A stretch of 64,000 nt of DNA from Ardenticatenaceae bacterium (lineage in GTDB: Bacteria > Chloroflexota > Anaerolineae > Promineifilales > Promineifilaceae), in assembly GCA_020634415.1 (NCBI GenBank), contig JACKBT010000008.1, forward strand, positions 1 to 64,000. The letters run 5' to 3'. The position numbers and the translations under genes are program-made. Shown in pieces: positions 11,271 to 20,707 of this stretch. The stretch's first letter is position 1. The number at the start of each line of letters is the position of its first letter. The notes below the pieces were generated by a model. It saw only the letters and a program-made list of their open reading frames with translations, was not told the DNA's origin and searched no databases.

Positions 11271-11296
11271 GTAGCCGCGGTATCCTTACCGCGTTT
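11271..11296. repeat. Isolated core of family-D element
   Basis: GTAGCCGCGGTATCCTTACCGCG matches the inner palindrome of the elements at 24415, 33453 and 46633, without their outer ends. It could fold into a hairpin just after the SGNH-like gene. Confidence 0.55.
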
Positions 11297-11381
11297 TAGC
11301 AAAACACCGTTAACCCTCCCTGCCAAACCTGACATAGGATGTCAACATTGAGAACTAAGCTATCTTCATAAGGAGATAGCT

Positions 11382-13370
11382 ATGACCACCTTCCAATTAC
11401 AATCCAACTTTGAGCCATTGGGCGACCAACCCCAGGCCATTGACAAACTGGTTAATGGGTTAAATAATGGCCTACGCCACCAAGTTTTGCTCGGCGCAAC
11501 AGGCACGGGCAAAACCTTCACCATCGCCAATGTGATTCAGCAAACACAACGGCCGTCTCTCATCTTCGCCCACAACAAAACTCTCGCCGCCCAACTCTAC
11601 AGCGAATTCAAAACCTTCTTCCCCCACAACGCCGTCCACTACTTCGTCAGCTACTACGACTACTACCAGCCCGAAGCCTACGTGCCGCGCCACGACCTCT
11701 ACATCGAAAAAGAGACCCAAATCAACGACGAGATCGAGCGGATGCGGCAGGCCACCACCCAATCCCTTGCCACCCGCCGCGATGTCATCGTCATCGCCAG
11801 CGTCAGCGCCATCTACTCCCTCGGCGATCCCGTCAAATACGGCCAGGCATACGTCCACTTTGAAGTCGGCCAGATACGGCAGCGTGATAAAGTGCTGCGC
11901 CGCCTCATAGACATCCACTACGAGCGCAACGACTACGATCTCGACTACAGCACCTTCCGCGTGCGAGGCAGCACCCTCGAAGTACGCCCGCCCCACACCA
12001 ACGATGCTTACCGCATCGAGTTCTGGGGCGATGAAGTCGAACGCATCACCGAAATTGAGGCCACCACCGGCGAAGTGAAGCAGGAGATGGACAGCGTAAC
12101 CTTCTACCCCGCCAAACATTTCGTCGTGGCTGATGATGAGATGGTGCAGGGCATTACCAGCATCGAAGCCGAATTAGAAGCGGTGCTGCCCCGCCTCCGC
12201 GCCGACAACAAGCTGTTGGAAGCCCAACGCCTAGAGCAGCGCACCCGTTACGATCTGGAAATACTGCGCGAGTTGGGCTATTGTAGCGGCATTGAGAATT
12301 ACGGCCGTCACTTCTACCAACGGCCGTCCGGTGCCGCCCCCTGGACGCTCCTCGACTACTTCCCCGATGACTTCCTCACCTTCGTAGACGAAAGCCACAT
12401 GACCATCCCCCAAATCGGAGCCATGTATAATGGCGACCGCTCGCGCAAACAGACATTGGTGGATTATGGTTTTCGGCTGCCCAGTGCGTTAGATAATCGG
12501 CCGTTAACCTTCGGCGAATGGGAAGAGCGCGTCTATCAAGCCATCTACACCTCCGCCACACCGGGCAGCTACGAACGCACCCACAGCCAGCAAACGGCCG
12601 AACAGATCATCCGCCCCACCGGCCTGCTCGACCCCCACGTCACCATCCGCCCCAGCAAAGGCCAGGTAGATGACCTACTCTTTGAGGTGCGGAATCGCAT
12701 TACTCAAGGCCAACGCGCCCTCATCACCACCCTCACCAAGCGCATGGCCGAAGACCTGAGCGACTATCTGGCCGAGATGGGCGTGTCCGTCCACTATCTG
12801 CACAGCGATGTGCAAACGCTGGAGCGCGTCGAGATTTTGCGCGACTTACGTGCCGGGGTCTACGATGCCGTCGTCGGCATCAACCTTCTGCGCGAAGGGC
12901 TGGACTTGCCCGAAGTCTCCCTCGTCGCCATCCTCGACGCCGACAAAGAAGGCTTTCTCCGCTCCGAAACGGCCCTCATTCAGACGATTGGCCGGGCGGC
13001 GCGGCACAGCGCGGGGCAGGTGATTATGTACGCCGACCGCGTGACGGATTCGATGCAGCGAGCCATTGACGAGACCAACCGTCGCCGCGCCAAACAGGAA
13101 GCCTACAATATGGCACATGGCATCACGCCGCGCACCATTGAGAAGGCGTTGGCAGAGGCGATGGTGGTGAAGGAGGAAGGGAGAAGGGTGAGGGGTGAGG
13201 GGCGAGAGGTACGGGAAGTACAGCCCCTCTACCACAGTGATGATATTCTGGCGGAGATTGATGAGTTGGAGAGTGCCATGCAAACGGCCGCTCGCGCCCT
13301 CGAATTTGAGAAAGCGGCCCAACTACGTGATAAAATTGCCGCCTTACGGGAACAGATGGTTCCTGCCTAA
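11382..13370 (+). CDS. uvrB: Excinuclease ABC subunit B
   Basis: 662 residues, normal length. UvrB receives DNA damage from UvrA and helps UvrC cut on both sides. It has Walker [12 protein letters not shown] near residues 36-46, the beta-hairpin region [13 protein letters not shown], the helicase motif FVDESHMT, and C-terminal helicase motifs with the [10 protein letters not shown] arginine finger region. The UVR motif [19 protein letters not shown] at the C-terminus binds UvrC. AAGGAGATAGCT precedes the ATG. A charged, glycine/arginine-rich insert near residues 590-610 ([15 protein letters not shown]) looks like an expanded simple repeat and is not typical of the family. Confidence 0.98.
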   Translation: MTTFQLQSNFEPLGDQPQAIDKLVNGLNNGLRHQVLLGATGTGKTFTIANVIQQTQRPSLIFAHNKTLAAQLYSEFKTFFPHNAVHYFVSYYDYYQPEAYVPRHDLYIEKETQINDEIERMRQATTQSLATRRDVIVIASVSAIYSLGDPVKYGQAYVHFEVGQIRQRDKVLRRLIDIHYERNDYDLDYSTFRVRGSTLEVRPPHTNDAYRIEFWGDEVERITEIEATTGEVKQEMDSVTFYPAKHFVVADDEMVQGITSIEAELEAVLPRLRADNKLLEAQRLEQRTRYDLEILRELGYCSGIENYGRHFYQRPSGAAPWTLLDYFPDDFLTFVDESHMTIPQIGAMYNGDRSRKQTLVDYGFRLPSALDNRPLTFGEWEERVYQAIYTSATPGSYERTHSQQTAEQIIRPTGLLDPHVTIRPSKGQVDDLLFEVRNRITQGQRALITTLTKRMAEDLSDYLAEMGVSVHYLHSDVQTLERVEILRDLRAGVYDAVVGINLLREGLDLPEVSLVAILDADKEGFLRSETALIQTIGRAARHSAGQVIMYADRVTDSMQRAIDETNRRRAKQEAYNMAHGITPRTIEKALAEAMVVKEEGRRVRGEGREVREVQPLYHSDDILAEIDELESAMQTAARALEFEKAAQLRDKIAALREQMVPA

Positions 13371-13386
13371 TTACTAGGAGACACCG

Positions 13387-13992
13387 ATGACCAAAATTGA
13401 CTACAAAAAAGAGCTAAAACATCTCTACAACCCCTCCACCAAAGCGGTGGGGATGGTAGATGTGCCCGCGATGACCTTCCTGATGATTGACGGCCAGGGC
13501 AATCCCAACACAGCCCAAGCCTACGCCGATGCCGTCGAAGCCTTGTTCAACGTGGCTTATGCCCTCAAATTTATGGTGAAAAAACAGCAGGGCATAGACT
13601 ATGGCGTGATGCCACTGGAAGGGCTGTGGTGGGCCGAGGATATGAGCCAATTCAGTGTAGACAAAAAAGAGGATTGGCTGTGGACAATGATGATCATGCA
13701 GCCGGAACCGGTGACGGAGACATTGTTTACCGAAGCTGTGGTCCAGGTGCAAAAGAAGAAAAATCCTGCGGCTCTTTCACAAATCCGCTTTGAAGCCTTT
13801 GCCGAAGGGCGGGCGGCTCAAATCATGCACCTCGGCCCCTTTAGCGAGGAAGGGCCGACGATTGAGCACCTCCATGCCTTCATTGAGGAACGCGGTCAGC
13901 TCAGTGGCAAGCATCACGAAATCTACTTGAGCGATATTCGCAAAGCTGCACCGCAAAAATGGCGCACCATTATTCGCCAGCCAATGGCTTGA
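13387..13992 (+). CDS. GyrI-like small-molecule-binding domain protein
   Basis: 201 residues. The opening TKIDYKKELKHLYNPSTKAV and PAMTFLMIDGQGNPN match the stand-alone GyrI-like/YdhM-type family (COG4832-like), with MPLEGLWW in the middle and a C-terminal IYLSDIRKAAPQKWRTIIRQP. These proteins have the SHS2-type effector-binding fold shared with AraC/MerR regulator tails; the ligand is unknown and there is no DNA-binding domain here. TAGGAG lies eight bases upstream, and the gene begins 16 bp after uvrB, so it probably shares its transcript. Confidence 0.85.
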   Translation: MTKIDYKKELKHLYNPSTKAVGMVDVPAMTFLMIDGQGNPNTAQAYADAVEALFNVAYALKFMVKKQQGIDYGVMPLEGLWWAEDMSQFSVDKKEDWLWTMMIMQPEPVTETLFTEAVVQVQKKKNPAALSQIRFEAFAEGRAAQIMHLGPFSEEGPTIEHLHAFIEERGQLSGKHHEIYLSDIRKAAPQKWRTIIRQPMA

Positions 13993-14003
13993 TGGAGGAT
14001 GGC

Positions 14004-14130
14004 ATGAAATTTGCCGTTAACTTGCCCAATTTTGAAGATTTTGGCAATGCTGGCCTGGGATCAGAAGTGGCCGGTAGATACGGCCGTTCGCCTGCGAGAA
14101 CGTGTTCAACAAGGCCCACCTCGACTGTGA
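14004..14130 (+). pseudogene. Remnant of an LLM-class (F420/flavin-dependent) oxidoreductase gene
   Basis: GGAGG precedes an ATG whose reading MKFAVNLPNFEDFGNAG is the classic start of luciferase-like monooxygenase family proteins. After about 20 codons the frame changes, and the second frame ends in TAVRLRERVQQGPPRL and a stop, which resembles the C-terminal end (RxRIRQGPPR type) of the same family. The several hundred residues between are missing, so this looks like an internal deletion that left only the two ends, 12 bp after the GyrI-like gene. Confidence 0.6.
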
Positions 14131-14141
14131 TGAGCCAACGC

Positions 14142-14408
14142 CTATTCATAATGCGTCCACATACGAATGATTTTTACGGTTTGCACATCCTCCAGAATTT
14201 GATAAACAAGCCGATGTTGAATATTAATGCGACGGGAGTATGCTCCGGTTAAATCTCCCACCAACTTTTCATAAGAAGGTGGTGTTTGATAAGGGTTTTC
14301 TTTTAAGATGGCTAATAATTCTTCGGCTTTGGCACGAAAGCCAGCGGCTGCCAACTTTTCGGCATCCTTACGCGCTTGTTTGGTATAGACAATGCGCCAG
14401 GTCACCAT
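14142..14408 (-). CDS. yoeB: Txe/YoeB family mRNA interferase toxin
   Basis: 88 residues. The sequence RIVYTKQARKDAEKL starts the RelE/YoeB fold, NPYQTPPSYEKLVGDLTGAYSRRIN contains the YoeB-type arginines, and it ends RMWTHYE, matching the C-terminal His-Tyr of YoeB that takes part in cutting mRNA in the ribosome A site. The start ATG overlaps the last seven bases of the antitoxin gene (GAATGGTGA arrangement), the usual translational coupling. Intact by length and residues. Confidence 0.92.
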   Translation of the reverse strand: MVTWRIVYTKQARKDAEKLAAAGFRAKAEELLAILKENPYQTPPSYEKLVGDLTGAYSRRINIQHRLVYQILEDVQTVKIIRMWTHYE

Positions 14409-14644
14409 TCAACCTCGTCATCACACTCTTCGATGGGGGTATGGAGGCCCTCAACAATAGACTCTCTCATACCCGGAATGCCTAGCAGGTAAATTGTCTC
14501 CTCAATGGCTCGCCAATCTTCCTCAGAAAGCAGAACAGCGTTCCCCCGTTTGCTTGTGATCAGGATTGGTTTGTGTGAAGTGGTAACTTCATCTACAAGA
14601 TGAAATAATTTAGAACGCGCTTCGGTAACTGTCATTGTTGCCAT
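14402..14644 (-). CDS. yefM: YefM/Phd family antitoxin
   Basis: 80 residues: ATMTVTEARSKLFHLVDEV is the Phd/YefM DNA-binding N-terminus, ITSKRGNAVLLSEEDWRAIEETIYLL the core, and the acidic tail (EECDDEVEW) would neutralise the toxin. GGAGG lies six bases before the ATG at 14644; a second ATG at 14647 is also possible, but a further upstream in-frame start would skip this site. It should bind YoeB and repress its own promoter; the region upstream is shared with the divergent AlkC gene. Confidence 0.92.
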   Translation of the reverse strand: MATMTVTEARSKLFHLVDEVTTSHKPILITSKRGNAVLLSEEDWRAIEETIYLLGIPGMRESIVEGLHTPIEECDDEVEW

Positions 14645-14705
14645 CATATACCTCCGAAATTGGGGCGAAATGTACGTCATCCTGTACGTTTTGTCAACAC
14701 AGACT

Positions 14706-15836
14706 ATGAGTGAAAATACTGCTTTCAAAGAACATCTGAATATGGAATTGGCCGAACGATGGGCGGAACGAATTACGGCCGTTTACCCAACGGCCGTTTA
14801 TCCTCCCTTCAACACCCCCGCCTTCCTCGCCCAAATCGCCGCCGAGCTAGAAAACCTGGAACTCAAACAGCGTTCAGCCCTCATCGCCACAGCCCTGCGC
14901 GACCATTTGCCTGCTGAATTTAACCAGGCCATCGCCATCTTGCAGGACTGTTTCCCCGACGAGTTGAGCCATGTAGATGGCGAGTTTTCCTTCAGCTTCG
15001 ACATGATGCCCATCGCCCACTTCGTGGAGTTGTATGGCCTGGATGATTTTGAAGTCTCAATGGCGGCCATGAAGGCCATTACCAAACGCTTTTCGGCGGA
15101 ATTTGCTATACGGCCGTTTCTCACCCGCTACCCCCAACAAACCCTCGCCATCCTGCATGAGTGGGCGCAAGACAAAAATGTCCATGTGCGCCGCCTCGTC
15201 AGCGAAGGCACACGCCCCCGCCTGCCCTGGGCTAGCCGCCTCTACCAGTTCATTGAAGACCCGTCACCCGTTTTGCCGCTGCTAACCCAACTCAAAGATG
15301 ATGAATCCCAATACGTGCGCCGCTCCGTCGCCAACCACCTCAACGACATCGCCAAAGACCACCCCGATGTGGTCATTGCCACCCTGCGCGATTGGCAGCA
15401 GAATAGCGGTGAGCATCTCGACTGGATAACGCGCCATGCCCTGCGTACTTTGGTTAAAGATGGGCATCCCGACGCGCTGGCTTTGTTAGGTTTTGGCAAG
15501 ATTGAGCTGTCGGTCATTGCCTTACGAGTCGAGCCAGAACAGATGCAAATGGGCGAGAGTGTGACGATTACGGTGACGCTGCAAAGCGAAACGGCCGTTC
15601 CCCAACCCCTCGTCATTGATTACGCCATCCACTTTGTCAAAGCCAATGGCCGCACCAGCCCCAAGGTGTTCAAATGGACACAAAAGGAGTTAAACGGCCG
15701 TCAAACCCTCACCCTCAGCAAAAAGCACACCATCAAACCCATCACCACCCGCCGCTATTACAGCGGCGAACATGTGGTGGCAGTGCAGGTAAACGGCCGT
15801 GTTCTGGCCACCACATCCTTTCATCTGATGGCCTAG
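14706..15836 (+). CDS. AlkC-type DNA alkylation repair protein (HEAT repeats plus Ig-like domain)
   Basis: 376 residues. Residues about 60-260 are HEAT-like helical repeats (FELYGLDDFEVSMAAMKAI-like, HEWAQDKNVHVRRLVSEGTRPRLPW). The RRLVSEGTRPRLPW motif is typical of AlkC/AlkD glycosylases that remove alkylated bases. A distinct C-terminal beta-rich domain (about 280-376, beginning RVEPEQMQMGESVTITVTLQ) matches the Ig-like domain that marks AlkC. I chose ATG 14706; an upstream TTG-type extension is less likely. The gene is divergent from the toxin-antitoxin pair. It would protect against methylating agents. Confidence 0.85.
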   Translation: MSENTAFKEHLNMELAERWAERITAVYPTAVYPPFNTPAFLAQIAAELENLELKQRSALIATALRDHLPAEFNQAIAILQDCFPDELSHVDGEFSFSFDMMPIAHFVELYGLDDFEVSMAAMKAITKRFSAEFAIRPFLTRYPQQTLAILHEWAQDKNVHVRRLVSEGTRPRLPWASRLYQFIEDPSPVLPLLTQLKDDESQYVRRSVANHLNDIAKDHPDVVIATLRDWQQNSGEHLDWITRHALRTLVKDGHPDALALLGFGKIELSVIALRVEPEQMQMGESVTITVTLQSETAVPQPLVIDYAIHFVKANGRTSPKVFKWTQKELNGRQTLTLSKKHTIKPITTRRYYSGEHVVAVQVNGRVLATTSFHLMA

Positions 15837-15841
15837 CCGCC

Positions 15842-15877
15842 ACTAGACTGTGAGATTTGGCCAGCCTCACAGTCTAC
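15842..15877. repeat. Inverted repeat / possible terminator after the AlkC-type gene
   Basis: TAGACTGTGAG and CTCACAGTCTA face each other across an 11-nt loop. There is no clear U-run, so it may be a processed hairpin rather than a strict terminator. Confidence 0.5.
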
Positions 15878-15880
15878 AAT

Positions 15881-15908
15881 TTGGCGGGCCAACCCCCTCT
15901 GGTACAAT
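15881..15908 (+). promoter_or_regulatory. Promoter-like boxes before the TylF-like methyltransferase
   Basis: TTGGCG at 15881, a 16-bp spacer and TACAAT at 15903-15908, ten bases before ATG 15919. A transcript would have almost no leader, which supports ATG 15919 over the longer GTG start at 15850. Confidence 0.4.
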
Positions 15909-15918
15909 CAGCCGCAAG

Positions 15919-16614
15919 ATGAATTTGCGCCAAAGCCTCAAAAAACTTCTAGTCAACTCCCCCCTCAAATACTCCGAACGAGTGGACGGGCTGCTGCGCC
16001 TGACCCTGCTCAAAAGCTGGATTGCCCAGCACCAGCCACATCCTTATCTCAGTTCGCGTGAAGAATTGTATGCTTTTGTGCAGGAAACGGCCGTTCACCC
16101 CCACCCCATCACCCTCCTCGAATTCGGTGTCTACCAGGGCGACTCCCTGCAAACCTGGGCCACCCTCAACACCCACCCCCACAGCCAATTCATCGGCTTC
16201 GACTCCTTCGAAGGGCTGCCCGAAGCCTGGGTCAATCTCAGCCAAACTTTTGCCCTCGGCAGCTTCTCCACCGCTGGCAAAACCCCCATGATGACCGACC
16301 CTCGCGTCCATTTTGTCAAAGGTTGGTTCCAGCAAACCCTCCCCCCCTTCCTGGCCCAATTCACTCCCGCCAACCCACTCATCATCCACTGCGATGCCGA
16401 TATTTACCCCTCCACCCTCTACGTCTTATGCCAACTAAACCCCTATCTGCAAGCAGGCAGTATTATCATCTTCGATGATTTCTCCTCCATGCTGCACGAC
16501 TTTCGCGCCTGGGACGATTACACCCGCGCCTTTGCCCGGCAGTATGAAGTGCTGAGTGCCGCCGGACGCACTTACTACGAGCATGTAGCCTTGCGTCTTA
16601 CAAATGAGCCGTAA
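15919..16614 (+). CDS. TylF/MycF-like class I methyltransferase
   Basis: 231 residues. LLEFGVYQGDSLQTWA is the SAM-binding motif I, FIGFDSFEGLPE the acidic strand-2 motif typical of TylF/macrocin O-methyltransferases, and LIIHCDADIYPSTLYVL and IIFDDFSSM provide the metal-binding aspartates. The family methylates sugar or glycan hydroxyls on secondary metabolites or surface polysaccharides; the acceptor here is unknown. The longer frame to GTG 15850 would read through an inverted repeat, so the ATG at 15919 is preferred. No other glycan genes are adjacent. Confidence 0.8.
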   Translation: MNLRQSLKKLLVNSPLKYSERVDGLLRLTLLKSWIAQHQPHPYLSSREELYAFVQETAVHPHPITLLEFGVYQGDSLQTWATLNTHPHSQFIGFDSFEGLPEAWVNLSQTFALGSFSTAGKTPMMTDPRVHFVKGWFQQTLPPFLAQFTPANPLIIHCDADIYPSTLYVLCQLNPYLQAGSIIIFDDFSSMLHDFRAWDDYTRAFARQYEVLSAAGRTYYEHVALRLTNEP

Positions 16615-16949
16615 GGTGCGGGTATAAGACCATAAACACGAACCCGTAGCGACGGTTTCTTACTCCTGCTCCGTGCAGGTCTTCCTCTCGCGTAAAACCG
16701 TGTCGGGCTGCGGACGGCGTCCCGCCGCTCCGCAATGCTTGCTGTTCATAACGGCCGTATTCTACCCCCTTTTCTTATCTGTTTCGTTGGTTGTGGTAGG
16801 CTAACGGCCGTTGCCAGACAAGATTTGTGGGGAAACGGCCGTTACAGATAGAGGCAGCAGGCGGTTCGGCGTGACGCCGACCGCAGCCCACATCAACAGC
16901 GCAATTCCAGCAAAATCCGGCCATCAACAAGGAATATTGCTGTCGAGCG
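16615..16949. other. Intergenic stretch, no gene seen
   Basis: No credible coding frame and no strong hairpin. Two or three ACGGCCGT octamers occur. It abuts the decayed end of the BTAD regulator gene. Confidence 0.6.
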
Positions 16950-17404
16950 TCAACTGCAAAGTTTCACGGAGTGGGCACGGCCGTCTCCTCTCCCCCTAAC
17001 GCCCAAACAGCTAATCGCCAAACTTTTCAGCGAATTCGCCAAACCGACATCATCCCCAACCGCCGATAATGCAACCGCTCCGTAAATAGCGTCCCGCGCC
17101 GCCACATGCGCCCATCCGCCAAAAACCTCAAATTATGCAGCGCAATCGCCATCCCCAACGGTCGCCCGCATCACGGTAAAATCCAGACTTTCCCTGGCCA
17201 TATTGCGCGCCAATTCTGGCTGCTGCGTATAAACGCCGTCTGAACAGCCCCGTCAGCGCATTAGCAATGCCCACCTTATGCCTCTAATCGCGGTAAGCGC
17301 TGCAATGCCTCCTCAAACACCACTCCTGCGCTGGCCCATATTCGCCCAAACTGCACTGAATCGAACCTAAATTAGTCAACGAAGATGCAATGCCACTCTC
17401 ATCC
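16950..17404 (-). pseudogene. Decayed TPR tail of the BTAD regulator gene
   Basis: On the minus strand, pieces of TPR sequence appear in shifting frames: LNILEQSLRRQGAFAE, then GLRVRRQIEDESGIASSLTNLG, then LGMAIALHNLRFLADGR, then AVGDDVGLANSLKSLAIS. Each change of frame needs an indel, and in-frame stops interrupt them, so at least four lesions are present. These repeats (GD-x-G-x-A-x-x-L-x-x-L type) are what normally follow the NB-ARC region in BTAD/LuxR-type regulators, which shows the upstream gene once had a long helical tail. Confidence 0.75.
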
Positions 17405-19783
17405 TCAATCTGCCGCCGCACCCGCAGCCCCTCCCAGCACACCGCTTTGGCTCGGCAAACGCTCCCTGGCGGCGCAGCGACTGCTCCAAAATATTGAGCG
17501 CATTGCCCAGTCACGCTGCTGCCCACCCACACGGCAGATGGCAATGCTTTCTTGCAAACGGGCGACCGCCTGCCCATACCGACTCTGCATCAAGCCCATA
17601 AACCCCAAACCGCTCAAAGCCAAAGCGATTTCCGCACCATCCTCTAAGCGGCGGGCGATGGCTAAACCGCGCTTAAAACAGTCAGTGGCAATCGTCAAAT
17701 CAGCCATCACCAACTGCCCACATTGCCCCTGCCGCGTCAGCAAACGGCCGACCAAACCTTCCGCCGTCGGATCATCCTGCCACTGGGTCACCGCCCACCC
17801 CAACTGATTAAATCCTTCCTGATGCCAACCCCGTGTCATATAAAACCGATAGAAACCTTCAAGCATCTGGTTTAGCAAAGCCCGCTCTTTGTGGGTAACA
17901 AGCCACTGCCAGGCCGCACGGTAATTATCCCAATCGGCCTGGATAGCGGCCATTTGACTGCCATTGAAGGAATCATTGGGCGTAAGGTGCAGACGATGGG
18001 CAAAGTAGCGGGCGTGGGCCTGCTGCACGGCCGTTTTCTCCCCAGCCTCCATCGCCTCCGCCGCAAACTGCTGCAACGTCTCGTGAATCTGATAACGGCC
18101 GTTCCCCTCCCGCTGCACAAACGACTTATCCACCAGCAGCGACAAACTCCGCAGCGAAGCGTCCGCCACTGCTTCCGCCGCCGCTCGCGTAAACCCACCC
18201 CGAAAAACCGTCAACTTCTGCAAAACCGCCTGCTCCACCGGCGACAACAACTGCCACGAATAATTAAACGTCGCCCGCAAACTGCGATGGCGTTCAGGAA
18301 CATCTTGCACGGCCGTTGCCAAAAAATCCAAATTCCGCGCAATCTCCTCCGCAATCTCCACACAAGGCAGCGTCCGCACCCAGGCCGCCGCCAACTCCAC
18401 CCCCAACGGCATCCCCGCCACCAAATGGCAAATACGAATAACGGCCGTCTTCTCCCCATCCAAATCAAAATCCACCCGGCTGCGCCGCGCCCGCTGATAA
18501 AACAACTGCACACTGCCCGCCGCCTGCCAATCCCCCTCATCCGCCTGCGGCAGCGTCAAACTCTGCACATCAAACCGCCACTCCTCATACAAATTCAACT
18601 GCACCCGCGATGTAACCACCAACTTCACCCATGCCGCCGCCGCCAACAATTCCGCCAGCCAGCCAGCCGCCGCCACCAACTGCTCAAAATTGTCCAGCAC
18701 CAGCAGCAGCCGCTTCTCCCGCAAATAATTTAGCAACTGCGTCTCCGCTGGCTCCCGACCTGCAAAAGAGAAGTTCACTGCCTGGGCAATGGCCGAAATA
18801 AGATGATCGGTGCTGGTAACGGCCGTTAACGGCACAAAAAACACCCCATCCCCAAACCGCCCCGCGCCCAACTGCACCTGCGCCACCTGCAGCGCCAGCC
18901 GCGTCTTACCCATCCCCCCTGGCCCAATCAGCGTCAGCAAGCGGCACGTCTCATCCCCCAACAACCCATCCAACCGCGCCAACTCCGCCTCCCGCCCCAC
19001 AAACGGATTTCCCGGCGCCGGCAAATTATGAGGGACACGGCGCGGCGCAGTCGGCACAACCAGTGCCGCCTCAGCCACCGGCAGCGCATCCGCCTTAATC
19101 TGCTCATACAAAGCCACCGTCGCCGCCGCCGGTTCCACCCCCAACGCCGCCGCCAACACCTGGCGGCAGCGTTCATACTGGGCCAAAGCCGCCCCCCGCT
19201 GATTATTCCGCGCCAACAGCAGCATCAACTGGCGGTGCGCCTCCTCGCGCCACTCATCCAAAGCCAAAATATGCCGCGCATCAGCAATGCCCTGCTCCGT
19301 CAAAGCAGGATCATCAATAGCCTGATGAACCAACTGGTGCAGCCAATTCAGCACCTTTTGCCGCCAACGCTCACGCTCCACCCACACCCACTCATCAAAC
19401 AACGGCGCATCATCCAGATAAAAATCAGCCAGAAAATCCCCTTTGTAAAGGCGAACGGCCGTTCGCCCCTCCCCCTGTGCCGCCAACACCGACACATCCA
19501 CCCACACACCGGCAGCCAATTCGGCCGTTTGTCGCGTCACCACCAAAAAATCCCCCACCTGCTTACGCAGCTTACTCAACAACACCCGCAAATTCGTCCG
19601 CGCCGCCTCATCCGACCCCTCACTCCACAACAAACTCGCCAGCATCTCCCGCGTCTGCACCTCCCCCGTCACCGCCAGATACACCAGCAGCGCCCGCCCC
19701 TTCACCGGCAGCAAATGGGTAATGGCCTCCCCCTCTACCTCAATCTGCAAATTACCAAACGTGTGAATAAGCATCCCACCCAT
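17405..19783 (-). pseudogene. BTAD/AfsR-type regulator with NB-ARC ATPase, 3' end frameshifted
   Basis: The intact part is 792 residues. About 1-95 is an OmpR-like winged helix (IHTFGNLQIEVEGE, REMLASLLWSEGSDEAARTNLRVLLSKLRK), and 100-245 is the bacterial transcriptional activation domain (GDFLADFYL, WREEAHRQLMLLLARN, ALAQYERCRQVLAAALGVEP). An NB-ARC ATPase follows with Walker A IGPGGMGKTRLAL and Walker B LLLVLDNFEQL, then a GMPLGVELAAAW motif. The last ~30 codons are in the wrong frame and the TPR tail beyond is decayed. It may still make a shortened protein, but by family standards it is broken. It stands alone, with a palindromic spacer upstream. Confidence 0.75.
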
Positions 19784-19821
19784 CAGGCGATCATCTCCAA
19801 TCTACATGGGGTCTAAGCATC

Positions 19822-19889
19822 AGAACTCCCAAGTTCCTCTCAGTTCCCCAGAGTTCACTAGAGGAACTGTAGGGAACTCGCGGGAACTT
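19822..19889. repeat. Palindromic spacer of GTTCC/GGAAC units
   Basis: AGTTCCTCT at 19832 pairs with AGAGGAACT at 19860, with further GTTCCC and GGGAAC copies around them. A related but shorter string is near 31740-31780. It lies upstream of the BTAD gene; the rest of 19784-20090 holds no gene that I can support. Confidence 0.5.
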
Positions 19890-20090
19890 ATTTTTGGACA
19901 AAGCTGCCAGCCTCCACTCATCAAACCAAATCGTAAAACTCACTACAAAAACGGCCGATCCCCGTTAACGATAGATTTACGATCTGATTACGCCCCCCTG
20001 TTAACCTATCCCCAATCTTACCGAATTTCACCCTAACAAGCACTTTACCCAATAACCCAATTACGCAATTGCGCAATTACCAACAACGTT

Positions 20091-20312
20091 TTGTCAAACC
20101 CAACTCGCTACCACTCCTACCTCATCCGCATGTGGGCCGAAGAGCCAGACACCCACATCTGGCGCTTCAGTGCCGAAAACATCCACACCCAGGCCCGCAG
20201 CGGCTTCAGCAGCCTGGAAGAACTCTTCGCCTTCCTGGAACACAGCCTCAGCGAACTGCCCCAGACAAACGAAACAACAAAAGGAGACACTCAGAGCAAC
20301 TATGACTCATAA
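20091..20312 (+). CDS. Small conserved-looking protein of unknown function
   Basis: 73 residues from a TTG start. YHSYLIRMWAEEPDTHIWRFS and SGFSSLEELFAFLEHSL form a compact pattern (strand, WR, strand, helix) that I associate with short uncharacterised proteins common in Anaerolineae-type genomes. No catalytic motif is visible. The C-terminal 15 residues are polar and probably disordered. The start is uncertain because no clear ribosome site is present and an ATG at 20130 would cut into the pattern. Confidence 0.55.
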   Translation: MSNPTRYHSYLIRMWAEEPDTHIWRFSAENIHTQARSGFSSLEELFAFLEHSLSELPQTNETTKGDTQSNYDS

Positions 20313-20409
20313 AGCCAAATAAGCCCCAACCCCACTTGTATCGGATTCATTTCGTATGGGGCACTGGCGTTGTGCCAGGTAGCTACGTAATAACAAAACA
20401 GGTAATAAA

Positions 20410-20505
20410 TTTGTCATTCCGAACAGAGTCTTCGGAGTGAGGAACCCCTCTAACCTTGCTGTTACCGAGGGATTCCTCGGAAAGCCTCGGCCTGACAGTT
20501 GGTTT
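20410..20505. repeat. Palindromic intergenic repeat (TGTCATTCCGA type)
   Basis: The stretch begins TTTGTCATTCCGAACAGAG, contains GAGGAACCCCTC and CCGAGGGATTCCTCGG, and ends near GCCTGACAG. Such TGTCATTCCGA...GGATTCCTCGG strings are common dispersed palindromes in bacterial spacers. Only one copy is in this window. Confidence 0.5.
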
Positions 20506-20553
20506 ATCAGAGCCGGTCTTTAATCCACAAATACGTAGATTACTCTGGGAAAG

Positions 20554-20644
20554 GTAACTACTAACCCTCCGGGAGGTTTCAAACGAGATGTTACCTCTGG
20601 GACAAACCTCCCGGAGGATCGCTCCAGAGAGGCTAAGTAGTTAC
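20554..20644. repeat. Family-B MITE-like element, copy 3, with exact 8-bp target duplication
   Basis: A 91-bp element starting GTAACTACTAACCCTCCGG and ending GCTAAGTAGTTAC. The outer ends are inverted repeats and internal CCTCCGGGAGG/CCTCCCGGAGG palindromes are present. TGGGAAAG lies directly on both sides, an exact 8-bp direct repeat. Confidence 0.85.
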
Positions 20645-20707
20645 TGGGAAAGAACAAATTCGCCAGACCCCAGTTTCATGTATGTAAAGTTAAACTCGGA
20701 GGTAATT

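Noticed and set aside
15850..15918. GTG start for the TylF-like methyltransferase
   Set aside because: It reads through an inverted repeat and a promoter-like sequence; the ATG at 15919 fits the domain start.
17891..19816. Plus-strand Arg/His/Pro-rich frames opposite the BTAD regulator
   Set aside because: Shadow frames of a GC-rich minus-strand gene; low complexity and no start signals.
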